Source of the DNA: an uncultured Monoglobus sp. | Lineage (GTDB): Bacteria; Bacillota; Clostridia; Monoglobales; Monoglobaceae | Direction of reading: 5' to 3' | Assembly (NCBI GenBank): GCA_947630505.1 | Contig: CANRHV010000010.1 | Span: forward strand, 1 to 60,921 | DNA length: 60,921 bases | Position numbers and translations under genes: made by a program | Shown here: in pieces, positions 8,798 through 16,090 of the stretch | How the letters are laid out: each line of letters starts with the position of its first letter | Position numbering within the stretch: position 1 is the first letter of the stretch | Notes under the pieces: model-generated | Told to the model about the DNA's origin: nothing | The model's input: the letters and a program-made list of their open reading frames with translations, nothing else | Database searches by the model: none

Positions 8798-9976
8798 ATG
8801 ACAAAGAGATTTAAAAGAATTGCCGTTATTATTTCTGTAATAACGATGATAATTTCAACATATGTCGGCGTGCTGGCCGCTCACAAGCTGGATAATATAT
8901 CGCTCGGCAACACCGCCGACCTTGTCTCGCTCGATTCGCCGGACGAGAACGTGGGCATGGTCAACGTGCTCTTGATAGGCGTTGACGAGGACGGCTACAG
9001 AAGCGACACGATCATGCTTGTCTCGTTGGATGATTATTCCGACAGAGTCAGCGTTTTGTCGATCCCGAGAGACACCATGGTGAGGATCAACGGAAGTATC
9101 CAGAAGATCAATGCCACAATGGGATTCGGACTTTCGAAATCAACGCCCTCGCCCGATACTGACGAGGCCGACGCCGAGGAACCCGATAACAGCGGCGATC
9201 CCGACGAGGAGTCGGAAAATCAAAACAAGATACCCGAAAGCAAATACGACGATATCCATCCCTCGGATCTGGCTCTCGGCGAGGGTCACGAGGACCTGCT
9301 GATAAACAAAGTCAAGGAGATCACCGGCCTTCCGATCCATTATTATGTGACGGTTGACTTCGACGGATTTGTGGAGCTTATCAACGCGGTCGACGGCGTT
9401 GATTTCAACGTTCCCTACGATATGGATTACGACGACCCGATCCAGAGCCTTCATATTCATCTGGAGGCCGGAGAGCAGCATCTTGACGGCAAGCACGCTC
9501 ACGATTTTGTTCGTTTCCGCCACAATAACGACGGTACCGCGCCCGGCGAGTACGTTATGGGCGACGAGGGACGCGTGTACTGGCAGCAGCGGTTTATCAA
9601 AGAGATCGTCAAGCAGAAGCTGAATCCTTACTATATTTCAAAACTTGACAGAATTTTTGAAGTTTTCCGCAATAACGTGAGAACAAATCTGACCATGAGC
9701 GACGTGGTGAAAAACCTCAACGCGCTTATGGGCATCAGCCTCGATGATATAAGCACGTATCAGCTGCCTGGTGAGTCGGAATATATAAACGAGACCTGGT
9801 ATTATATTCAGGACGTGCCCTCGACGCGCAGACTGGTAAGCGAAGTGTTCCTGCCTCAGACCAGAGAGGAATGGGAAGCCTATCTCGAGGAAAACAAGAA
9901 CGCATCAGAGTCTTCGGACGCCGAGAGCTCTCCCGAGGCCGAGACCGCGGACGAGAGCGTCGATGAGACAGAATAA
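8798..9976 (+). CDS. LytR-CpsA-Psr (LCP) family glycopolymer ligase
   Basis: Membrane-anchored LCP protein (392 residues) of the family that transfers teichoic acids or other polymers from lipid carriers to peptidoglycan. One N-terminal transmembrane segment (about 7-30). The LCP domain shows VLLIGVDEDGYRSDTIML, SIPRDTMVRI, KINATMGFG, and later YYVTVDFDGFVELINAVDGV and FVRFRHNN, including the phosphate-binding Arg and Asp residues typical of the family. Unusually, about 50 acidic, Pro/Asn-rich residues (roughly 112-160) are inserted after the KINATMGFG strand, and the last ~35 residues form a Ser/Glu-rich tail. SD AAAGGAA precedes the ATG. Exact polymer substrate is unknown. Confidence 0.9.
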   Translation: MTKRFKRIAVIISVITMIISTYVGVLAAHKLDNISLGNTADLVSLDSPDENVGMVNVLLIGVDEDGYRSDTIMLVSLDDYSDRVSVLSIPRDTMVRINGSIQKINATMGFGLSKSTPSPDTDEADAEEPDNSGDPDEESENQNKIPESKYDDIHPSDLALGEGHEDLLINKVKEITGLPIHYYVTVDFDGFVELINAVDGVDFNVPYDMDYDDPIQSLHIHLEAGEQHLDGKHAHDFVRFRHNNDGTAPGEYVMGDEGRVYWQQRFIKEIVKQKLNPYYISKLDRIFEVFRNNVRTNLTMSDVVKNLNALMGISLDDISTYQLPGESEYINETWYYIQDVPSTRRLVSEVFLPQTREEWEAYLEENKNASESSDAESSPEAETADESVDETE

Positions 9977-9990
9977 ACAGTTTAAAACGG

Positions 9991-10021
9991 GGAGCGCTGA
10001 TTTGATCCGCGCTCCGATTTT
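9991..10021 (+). terminator. Intrinsic terminator after the LCP gene
   Basis: GGAGCGC (9991-9997) pairs with GCGCTCC (10009-10015), followed by GATTTTT. It ends the LCP transcript. Confidence 0.75.
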
Positions 10022-10088
10022 TATGACTTTTTCAAATTTTCGGGAACTTTTTCACCCGAAACTCAGTCTTATATTATAGGTGATATTT

Positions 10089-11720
10089 ATGAAATTTGCA
10101 AAAACGGTTATATTGACGCTGTTGATCTTAGCGCTCACGCCGATCGCGCAAGCGGCGGATGTGTACGAGACGGGCGTCACGGTGACGCTCGACGGCGCCG
10201 CGATCGATTATTCGGGCGCGCATGAATCGGTGATAAAAAACGGCAGGACCCTTGTGCCGATGCGCAAAACCTTCGAGGCCATGGGCGCCGAGGTCATATG
10301 GAACGAGAGCGCCATGTCGGTCACCGCCGGCAAAAACGGCGCGATGATCGAAATGAGGATAGGCTCTCTCGAAATGACTGTCTCAAACGGGACCGACAAG
10401 CGGAGCGTGACGCTCGATGTCCCGCCCGAGCTGCTGCCGTACGACAGCTACGCCGACACGACCATGGTGCCCCTTCGCGCCGTGTCCGAATCCTTCGGCT
10501 ACAGCGTTAATTGGGATGAGAATAAATATCTGGTTTCGATAACGACCCCGACGGTCGTTCAAACGGCGGCTCCGATATCGGCTCCCGCGGTGAACCCGAC
10601 GGCGGCGCCCGATTCCGCTTCCGAGGCGGGTAGTGATTTTGACTCGTCCGCGATCCGAACCGACGGGCGCATGTCGGCTTATAGGGACAAGCTCGCCTAT
10701 ATAAAAGACGACGGCACCGTTTGGTATTCGGGCGGTGGACAAATTTCGGGGATCAGCCGTGCTGTGATGGTCGAGCTCGGCAAGAGCGGCGGATACGTCC
10801 TGACCGACGGCGGCGATGTGTACGCCTGGGGCTCGTCGAACGAGTACGGACAATTGGGAAGCGAAGCCAAGGCGGACGGCGCGGCCCGAAAGATAGAAGG
10901 TCTCAAAAATATTACAAAAATCGCGGCGGGCGCCGACTTCGGACTGGCGCTCTCGGGCGATAAAACGGTATACGCCTGGGGCAGAAACAACAAAGGCCAA
11001 CTGGGAAACGGCGAAACGAGTGATTCCGCGGCCCCGATCAAGACAAACTTGAGCGGCGCGGTCGACATAGCCGCGGGAGACGCTTTCGGCGCGGCCGTGA
11101 CGACGGACGGCAAGCTCTGCACCTGGGGCGAAAACTCCGAGGGTCAGCTGGGCAGAGGCAACGAGCGCACCAAATTCTCGGCCGATCCCGCCGCCTTGAA
11201 AGAAATACTGGGCGCCGTGTCGGTCAGCGCGGGTCCGACGGGCGCTGCCGCGATAAGACAAGATAAAAGCGTGTACGCATGGGGCATGGTCTATCTGGGT
11301 GTTCTGTCCGACAGCGAGGAGATCATGTATCATGACAAAAATGAGGATATGCCGATCATAGTCGACGAGGACGGGTATTATCGTTATGACCGCCCGAGAA
11401 GGATCCCATATCTTGAGTACGATATCGAGACAAACGAGTTTGTAGGTCATATTTTGCTCGATGTCACCGCGGTGTCCTGCGGCGGTTATCAATACGCGGC
11501 GCTCAGCGGCGGAAAAATCTATATGTGGGGTCAAAGTCCTGTCGTGCCGCCGAGAACGCGCTCGCAAAAAGAGCGTTATTACGCGTCGGAATACAAAGGG
11601 CTCGAAAATGTGAAGGCGGCGCTTGCGGCGGACGATGGAATTGTTTACGCACTGGCCGAAAACGGGGATATAATTAAGATAACATACGGAAAAACGGAAA
11701 TTATAGCAAGCGTGAGGTAG
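10089..11720 (+). CDS. Stalk-domain protein fused to RCC1-like propeller repeats
   Basis: Exported protein of 543 residues. Signal peptide 1-22 (ends AQAA), stalk domain at about 25-155 with two 'VPMRKTFEAMG/VPLRAVSESFG' signatures, a Pro/Ala-rich linker, then RCC1 (ATS1-type) beta-propeller repeats from about 200 to the end, recognisable by 'VYAWGxNxxGQLGxG' (three clear copies) and weaker ones. A non-RCC1 segment at about 415-465 interrupts the propeller, perhaps a protruding loop. Probably a surface binding protein; no catalytic residues seen. ATG 10089 follows AGGTGAT; a GTG at 10080 overlaps that site and is rejected as start. Confidence 0.82.
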   Translation: MKFAKTVILTLLILALTPIAQAADVYETGVTVTLDGAAIDYSGAHESVIKNGRTLVPMRKTFEAMGAEVIWNESAMSVTAGKNGAMIEMRIGSLEMTVSNGTDKRSVTLDVPPELLPYDSYADTTMVPLRAVSESFGYSVNWDENKYLVSITTPTVVQTAAPISAPAVNPTAAPDSASEAGSDFDSSAIRTDGRMSAYRDKLAYIKDDGTVWYSGGGQISGISRAVMVELGKSGGYVLTDGGDVYAWGSSNEYGQLGSEAKADGAARKIEGLKNITKIAAGADFGLALSGDKTVYAWGRNNKGQLGNGETSDSAAPIKTNLSGAVDIAAGDAFGAAVTTDGKLCTWGENSEGQLGRGNERTKFSADPAALKEILGAVSVSAGPTGAAAIRQDKSVYAWGMVYLGVLSDSEEIMYHDKNEDMPIIVDEDGYYRYDRPRRIPYLEYDIETNEFVGHILLDVTAVSCGGYQYAALSGGKIYMWGQSPVVPPRTRSQKERYYASEYKGLENVKAALAADDGIVYALAENGDIIKITYGKTEIIASVR

Positions 11721-11730
11721 AATAATAAGA

Positions 11731-12174
11731 ATGGGAAAAGCGATTTTAAGAGGTCTGCTGTGCGGGATATGCGCGGCGGTGTACATATTTATAGTGCTGG
11801 TCTCGGTGTATTTCAATCTGATACCCGAGCAGTACGCGCGCGTCACCGAGCTTATAATGCCGATAGGCTGCGCGGTGATAGTGCCGGTATTTTTGGAAAA
11901 AAGCAGGATATCAAGGTTTTTTATGTCCGCGCTGTTTTTCGCCGCAGTTTTGGCGGCGGGAGTGTATCTCGAGTTAAGATTTAATTTAACGGGCATGCTG
12001 TTCCGCGTGTTCTACGGCTTTGTGCCGGGTGAGATAGTCGGAGACGCTCAGCTGACGATCTTGTTCGCCGCGTTTTTGGCGGTCGTTCTGGGCCTTTTGA
12101 TCGCGTTTATAATAAGTGTGGTCTGCTCCGCCCGCACCAAAAGAATGATAGATAAATTGGAAGTTAAAGAATAA
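11731..12174 (+). CDS. Small integral membrane protein of unknown function
   Basis: 147-residue protein, not recognised as any family. Four hydrophobic segments are visible (about 5-29, 42-57, 66-84 and 109-133) with a positively charged C-terminus (ARTKRMIDKLEVKE). It starts ten bases after the stalk/RCC1 gene, with a GAGG at 11714-11717 rather far upstream of the ATG, so it is probably translated by coupling. Possible roles as a transporter subunit or envelope protein are open. Confidence 0.65.
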   Translation: MGKAILRGLLCGICAAVYIFIVLVSVYFNLIPEQYARVTELIMPIGCAVIVPVFLEKSRISRFFMSALFFAAVLAAGVYLELRFNLTGMLFRVFYGFVPGEIVGDAQLTILFAAFLAVVLGLLIAFIISVVCSARTKRMIDKLEVKE

Positions 12175-12183
12175 AACGGGATT

Positions 12184-12473
12184 GCCTCCCCCTCAGTCAG
12201 CTTCGCCGACAGCTCCCCCTCCTAAAGGAAGGGGAGCCTAATTTTGCCTCCCCTGCGATAGTGGGGGAGGGGGACCGCTTGCGGTGGAAGGGGCCTACTA
12301 TTTGCCTCGCCCCTTGGGGAGAGGTGTCAGGCGAAGCCTGACGGAGAGGGGTCAACGTAGAGACTAGGAAATAGGTACTAGGTACTAGGAATATAGCGCG
12401 GAGATATGCAAATGGTTTCTTAAAATAATTTTCGCGTAGTTCCTAGGCCCTATTCCCTAGTTCCTATGTTATC
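12184..12473. repeat. Cluster of GC-rich palindromic repeats
   Basis: Three different short elements abut: 12184-12238 (CCTCCCCCTCAGTCAG..., folding on CCTAAAGG), 12246-12295 (CCCCTGCGATAGTGGGGG...) and 12304-12354 (the CCTCGCCCCTTGGGGAGAGG core with internal stem GTCAGGC/GCCTGAC). After these, 12361-12395 and 12440-12473 carry inverted copies of a TAGGTACTAGG-like spacer sequence. No gene is present; the far end provides the stop codon of the convergent amidohydrolase gene. Confidence 0.8.
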
Positions 12474-13609
12474 ACCTTATACGGTTTTCCCTCTATTGAT
12501 AACGGATCTCCGTTCCAGATAACGATGTCGCCGTCCTTGCCGGGCTCGATCGAGCCCACTCGGTCCGCGATCCCGCACGCCTCCGCGGGGTTGATAGTGA
12601 CCGCGCGCAGGGCGGCTTCTTTGTCCATGCCGTATTTCGCGGCGACCGCGGCGCAGAGCGGCAGGAATTTCTCGGGCGTTTCGGGGTGGTCGGTAATGAT
12701 TGAGACCGAGACCCCCGCTCGGCTGAGTATTCCCGGCGCCGCCTCGGTCTGGTTTTTGAGTTCCGGCTTGCTGCGGTCGGTGAGTATCGGCCCCGAGAGC
12801 GCGGGGTAGCCCTCGGCGCGCAGCTCGTCGGCGATCAGGTGACCCTCGGTGCAGTGCACCAAAACCAGATCAAGGTCAAATTCCTTTGCTATTCTGATCG
12901 CGGTGAAGATATCGTCCGCGCGGTGGGCGTGGGCGTGCAGAGGTATCTCTTTTTTCAGCACCGGCAGCAGCGCCTCGGATTTTATGTCATAGTCGGGCTT
13001 GTCCTCGTTTTCGGGGTCGGCCTCGTATTTTTCAATAGCGTTTTTATAGTCCGCCGCCTCGCGCAGAGCTTCGCGTATCAGCGACGCGGTCGCCATTCGC
13101 GTCACCGGCGTGCGGCTTTTTTCGTTATATGTTGATTTGGGATTTTCGCCCAGCGCGATCTTCATTCCGACGGGAAATTTTATTATCATATCGTCAACTC
13201 TCTTGCCGCGGGTCTTGACTGCCGCGAGGCTGCCGCCGATCGGGTTGGCGCTGCCGGGGCCGGTCACAACCGCGGTGATGCCCGCTTCAAACGCCTCGGA
13301 AAAGGCGCGGTCAAGCGGGTTTATGCCGTCGATCGCTCTCAGGTGCGGCGTTATCGGCTCGGTGTCTTCGTTGCCGTCGTCGCCCTCAAAGCTCAACCCG
13401 TCCTCCCACATTCCCAGATGCGAGTGCGCGTCGATCAGGCCGGGCGTCACAAGGCGGCCCTCGGCGTCGATTATTTCGGCGTCGATATCGGGCGCGTCAG
13501 TCATATCGCCGACCGCGGTTATTTTTTTATTTTGGATGTTTATATATCCGTTTTGGATAATACCGAATTTTTGGCTCATGGTCATTATTTTCGCGTTTGT
13601 AATAAGCAT
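12464..13609 (-). CDS. Amidohydrolase (imidazolonepropionase-like)
   Basis: Cytoplasmic metal-dependent amidohydrolase, 381 residues, COG1228-type. Metal ligands visible: HxH in DAHSHLG near 62-64, His in PLHAHAHRADD, His in LVHCTEGH and Asp in ITDHPE. The N-terminal 'LITNAKIMTM...GYINIQNKKITAVG' and C-terminal 'GSIEPGKDGDIVIWNGDPL' strands form the usual composite beta-sandwich. SD AAAGGAA lies before the ATG. Substrate is not predictable; no histidine-utilisation genes are nearby, so HutI function is unlikely. Monocistronic, between two repeat clusters; its TAG stop lies in repeat sequence. Confidence 0.85.
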   Translation of the reverse strand: MLITNAKIMTMSQKFGIIQNGYINIQNKKITAVGDMTDAPDIDAEIIDAEGRLVTPGLIDAHSHLGMWEDGLSFEGDDGNEDTEPITPHLRAIDGINPLDRAFSEAFEAGITAVVTGPGSANPIGGSLAAVKTRGKRVDDMIIKFPVGMKIALGENPKSTYNEKSRTPVTRMATASLIREALREAADYKNAIEKYEADPENEDKPDYDIKSEALLPVLKKEIPLHAHAHRADDIFTAIRIAKEFDLDLVLVHCTEGHLIADELRAEGYPALSGPILTDRSKPELKNQTEAAPGILSRAGVSVSIITDHPETPEKFLPLCAAVAAKYGMDKEAALRAVTINPAEACGIADRVGSIEPGKDGDIVIWNGDPLSIEGKPYKVIT

Positions 13610-13640
13610 AGTTGGTTCCTTTCATATTATATAATATTTT

Positions 13641-13880
13641 GGGATTATTGCCTCTCCCCAAGGGTGTAATCCGTAGGGAGACACCTCATCCGACTTTTTG
13701 CCCGTTCGGGCAAAAACCCACCTTCCCCTCAAGGGGAAGGCAATATAGGCTTCCCCTTGAGGGGAAGCTGTCAGACGAAGTCTGACTGATGAGGTGTATT
13801 CTTGCAAATTATACATATCCGTCCGTTTGCCTCGCCCCTTGGGGAGAGGTGTCAGGCGAAGCCTGACGGAGGTGGGTCCG
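13641..13880. repeat. Palindromic repeats between amidohydrolase and apbE
   Basis: A partial copy of the CCTCTCCCCAAGGG type at 13650-13672 is followed by a complete 117-bp element (13681-13797) bounded by ACACCTCATC and GATGAGGTGT, with two internal hairpins (TTTTTGCCCGTTCGGGCAAAAA and TTCCCCTTGAGGGGAA). Then comes one copy of the CCTCGCCCCTTGGGGAGAGG element (13829-13870). No gene is present. Confidence 0.8.
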
Positions 13881-13886
13881 CCCGCT

Positions 13887-14846
13887 TTACTGATAAATTA
13901 CCTTTGCCCCGTATTTTTCGGCCAAGGTCCGGCCCTCGCCCTCGGGCAGCACCATGCAGGTGGTCGAGAGGCAGTCGGCGATAACGCCCGACGAGCAGAT
14001 TATCGTGGCGCTCTCGTGTCCGTTTGAGGCGGGCATACCGGTCTTGGGATCCAGAATGTGATGGTAATTAACGCCGTCCTTCACAAAATGCCGCTGATAT
14101 GTGCCGCTCGTCACCGCGCTCATGCCCGAAAAAATCGTCTCGGTCATCGAGTACGCGCCGTTTTGCCCGTCGGGGCTTTGGATCCCCACGGTGAAGGAGC
14201 CGTCGCTCGTGCGCGGATTTTTGCCGAACACGCCCACGTTTCCGCCAAAGTCCAATATAGCCCAATTGTTCGGGTAGTTTTCCGAGATATAATCAAGGGC
14301 CGCCTGACAGCAGTATCCTTTGCCGCAGCCGCCGAGGTCTATCTCAACGCCGTCCTCGGTTTTCGCCAAGGTTTTGTTTTCCGGGTCGAATATAAGCTTC
14401 TCGCCGCCCACATGCTCGAGCGCGGCCGAAATCGAGGCGCCGTCGGGCACATCGGGATCATCCGACTTAAAGCCCCACAGGTCCTCAACGGGCGCTATGG
14501 TTATGTCAAAGGCGCCGCCGCTTTCATCATATATTTGCAGGGCGGCCGAAACTATATCCGCGCAGGCGTCGGTGAGCGCGGTCTCGGTTCCCGCGGGCGC
14601 CGAGTTAAAGGCTGACACGGCGGAGCTTTGGTCAAATCGGTCAATCTCGCCCTCGATCCGCTCTACCAGATCAAATACCTCCGAAACAAGGCGCTCGGCG
14701 TCCTCTCCGCCCGCCGTCACGGTGCAAACCGTGTCGAGCATATATCGGGTGTCCGAAAAACTTCCGCCGTTTGTCGGTTTCGCGCAGCCGCCCGCCGCGC
14801 AAATGACAAAAATCAATGAAACAATAACGCAAAATTTCTTTTTCAT
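13887..14846 (-). CDS. apbE: FAD:protein FMN transferase (ApbE family lipoprotein)
   Basis: 319-residue exported flavin transferase that attaches FMN to Thr of extracytoplasmic or membrane flavoproteins (Rnf/Nqr-like subunits, extracellular reductases). Lipoprotein signal MKKKF...ICAAGGC with modifiable Cys21. Family motifs: 'YMLDTVCTVTAGG' near the start, 'GAFDITIAPVEDLWGF', 'IDLGGCGKGYCCQ' and 'YHHILDPKTGMPAS', the last containing the conserved metal/FAD-binding region. No Rnf or Nqr genes are in the window, so the acceptor is unknown. Confidence 0.9.
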   Translation of the reverse strand: MKKKFCVIVSLIFVICAAGGCAKPTNGGSFSDTRYMLDTVCTVTAGGEDAERLVSEVFDLVERIEGEIDRFDQSSAVSAFNSAPAGTETALTDACADIVSAALQIYDESGGAFDITIAPVEDLWGFKSDDPDVPDGASISAALEHVGGEKLIFDPENKTLAKTEDGVEIDLGGCGKGYCCQAALDYISENYPNNWAILDFGGNVGVFGKNPRTSDGSFTVGIQSPDGQNGAYSMTETIFSGMSAVTSGTYQRHFVKDGVNYHHILDPKTGMPASNGHESATIICSSGVIADCLSTTCMVLPEGEGRTLAEKYGAKVIYQ

Positions 14847-14940
14847 ATTTTAATATTATATTTATCGAGTGCAAAATGTCAATATAATGTCGGTTTTTTT
14901 TAATCTTTTTGAAAAATTTTAAGAAATTTTAAAAAAACAC

Positions 14941-14969
14941 TTGAAATTTAATTTTTGTAGGTGTATAAT
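14941..14969 (+). promoter_or_regulatory. Sigma-A promoter for the dockerin/SLH operon
   Basis: TTGAAA (14941-14946), 17-bp spacer and TATAAT (14964-14969). The transcript would have a leader of about 175 nt containing a hairpin at 15002-15032 (GCGGCA/TGCCGC) and a stray AAAGGAGG at 15047-15054 that has no start codon at a usable distance. The remainder of the 14847-15150 gap is AT-rich and holds no gene. Confidence 0.7.
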
Positions 14970-15150
14970 AGTACCGTGTCATAATAGAGAAAATCTAAAA
15001 TGCGGCAGTGTTACGCAAAGTATTGTTGCCGCGAGAATTTTTGGGGAAAGGAGGATAACCTCGAATTTTGAGATGGTAAGTAAAATTGCGGATTTAATTG
15101 GGAAGAAATCGACGATTTTATAAAAACGGCAAAATTAGGAGGATAATTAC

Positions 15151-16041
15151 ATGAAAAAGAGAATTTTTAAATTTGGTGCGGCTCTCACGGCTGCATTGAT
15201 GATTTGTTCGGCAACCGCCGGTCTCGCGTTCGCTGATGAGATCGACGCAGAAACTCCTGAAACAACCGAGCCCGCTGTAGTGGAAACGGTTGACGAGGCG
15301 GCTCCCGCTGAGGAAGCTGTCGAAGAAGAGACACCTGCAGAAGAGGCCGAGGCTCCCGCTGAGGAAGCCGAGGACGTAGAGGAAGTTGTTGTTCCGCTGG
15401 AGACAGAGGACATAACGGCAGAGGACGTTGCCGAGGCTGAAGCGGAAGCTGCGGCACTGGTTCCCGATGTTCCCACCGGTTCGGCTATCGCTATCGGTGA
15501 TATCACATCGACGTCCGATGAAAGTTACTACACCGTAAGCGTGCCCTTCACAGTAAACGGCGCCACTCCCAGCCAGATGACATTGTTTGTTTACAATATC
15601 ACGGCTATAGCGGGCGACCAGAACAACACGGTCGGATTCAGCGCTGAGACACCCGTGGGCTACATTGATCAGAGTGCGGGACAGCCAAGCGGTACTTACA
15701 CATTTAAGCTGTCAAAGACAGGTGAAAACGCTTATAAAGACGGTGATATCATCGTTGTAAAGATAGGCGGCACAGGCATTGACACACCCGACGCTAAGTC
15801 ATACACTCTGACAGGCGGCGGCGAAGGTCCCGCACCTGAAGTTAAGCTTGGTGATGTTGATTCTAATACGCTGATCGATATGGATGATGCTAACCTTGTA
15901 ATGCAGTTCTATTTACAGAAGACAGAGCTTAGCGATGCTCAGAAGAAGGCTGCGGATGTTACAAAGAATGATGTTGTAGATATGGATGATGCAAACTTGA
16001 TTATGCAGTATTATCTCCAGAAGATAACATCATTTGAATAA
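15151..16041 (+). CDS. Secreted protein with C-terminal dockerin-like domain
   Basis: 296 residues. Signal peptide 1-28 (cleaved after LAFA), a Glu/Ala/Pro-rich low-complexity stretch (about 30-105), an unrecognised beta-rich domain (about 108-220), and a C-terminal type I dockerin-like module (about 228-296) with two Ca-binding repeats: 'GDVDSNTLIDMDDANLVM' and 'ADVTKNDVVDMDDANLIM', each followed by an FYLQK/YYLQK helix. AGGAGG precedes the ATG. Codons favour GCT/GTT/ACA, unlike most neighbours, suggesting high expression. The next gene carries a cohesin-like domain and SLH repeats, so this protein may dock on it; that partnership is inference. Confidence 0.78.
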   Translation: MKKRIFKFGAALTAALMICSATAGLAFADEIDAETPETTEPAVVETVDEAAPAEEAVEEETPAEEAEAPAEEAEDVEEVVVPLETEDITAEDVAEAEAEAAALVPDVPTGSAIAIGDITSTSDESYYTVSVPFTVNGATPSQMTLFVYNITAIAGDQNNTVGFSAETPVGYIDQSAGQPSGTYTFKLSKTGENAYKDGDIIVVKIGGTGIDTPDAKSYTLTGGGEGPAPEVKLGDVDSNTLIDMDDANLVMQFYLQKTELSDAQKKAADVTKNDVVDMDDANLIMQYYLQKITSFE

Positions 16042-16090
16042 GTCGCTTTAAACTAATGTAAGTTTTTACTGAAAGGAGTAATTTCAAAGT

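Noticed and set aside
14941-15123. Small open frame and a 16-codon ATG frame (15073) in the leader of the dockerin-like gene, near an AAAGGAGG
   Set aside because: The ATG is 18 bases from the ribosome binding site, the longer frame begins inside the promoter, and the product has no recognisable feature. The AAAGGAGG remains unexplained.
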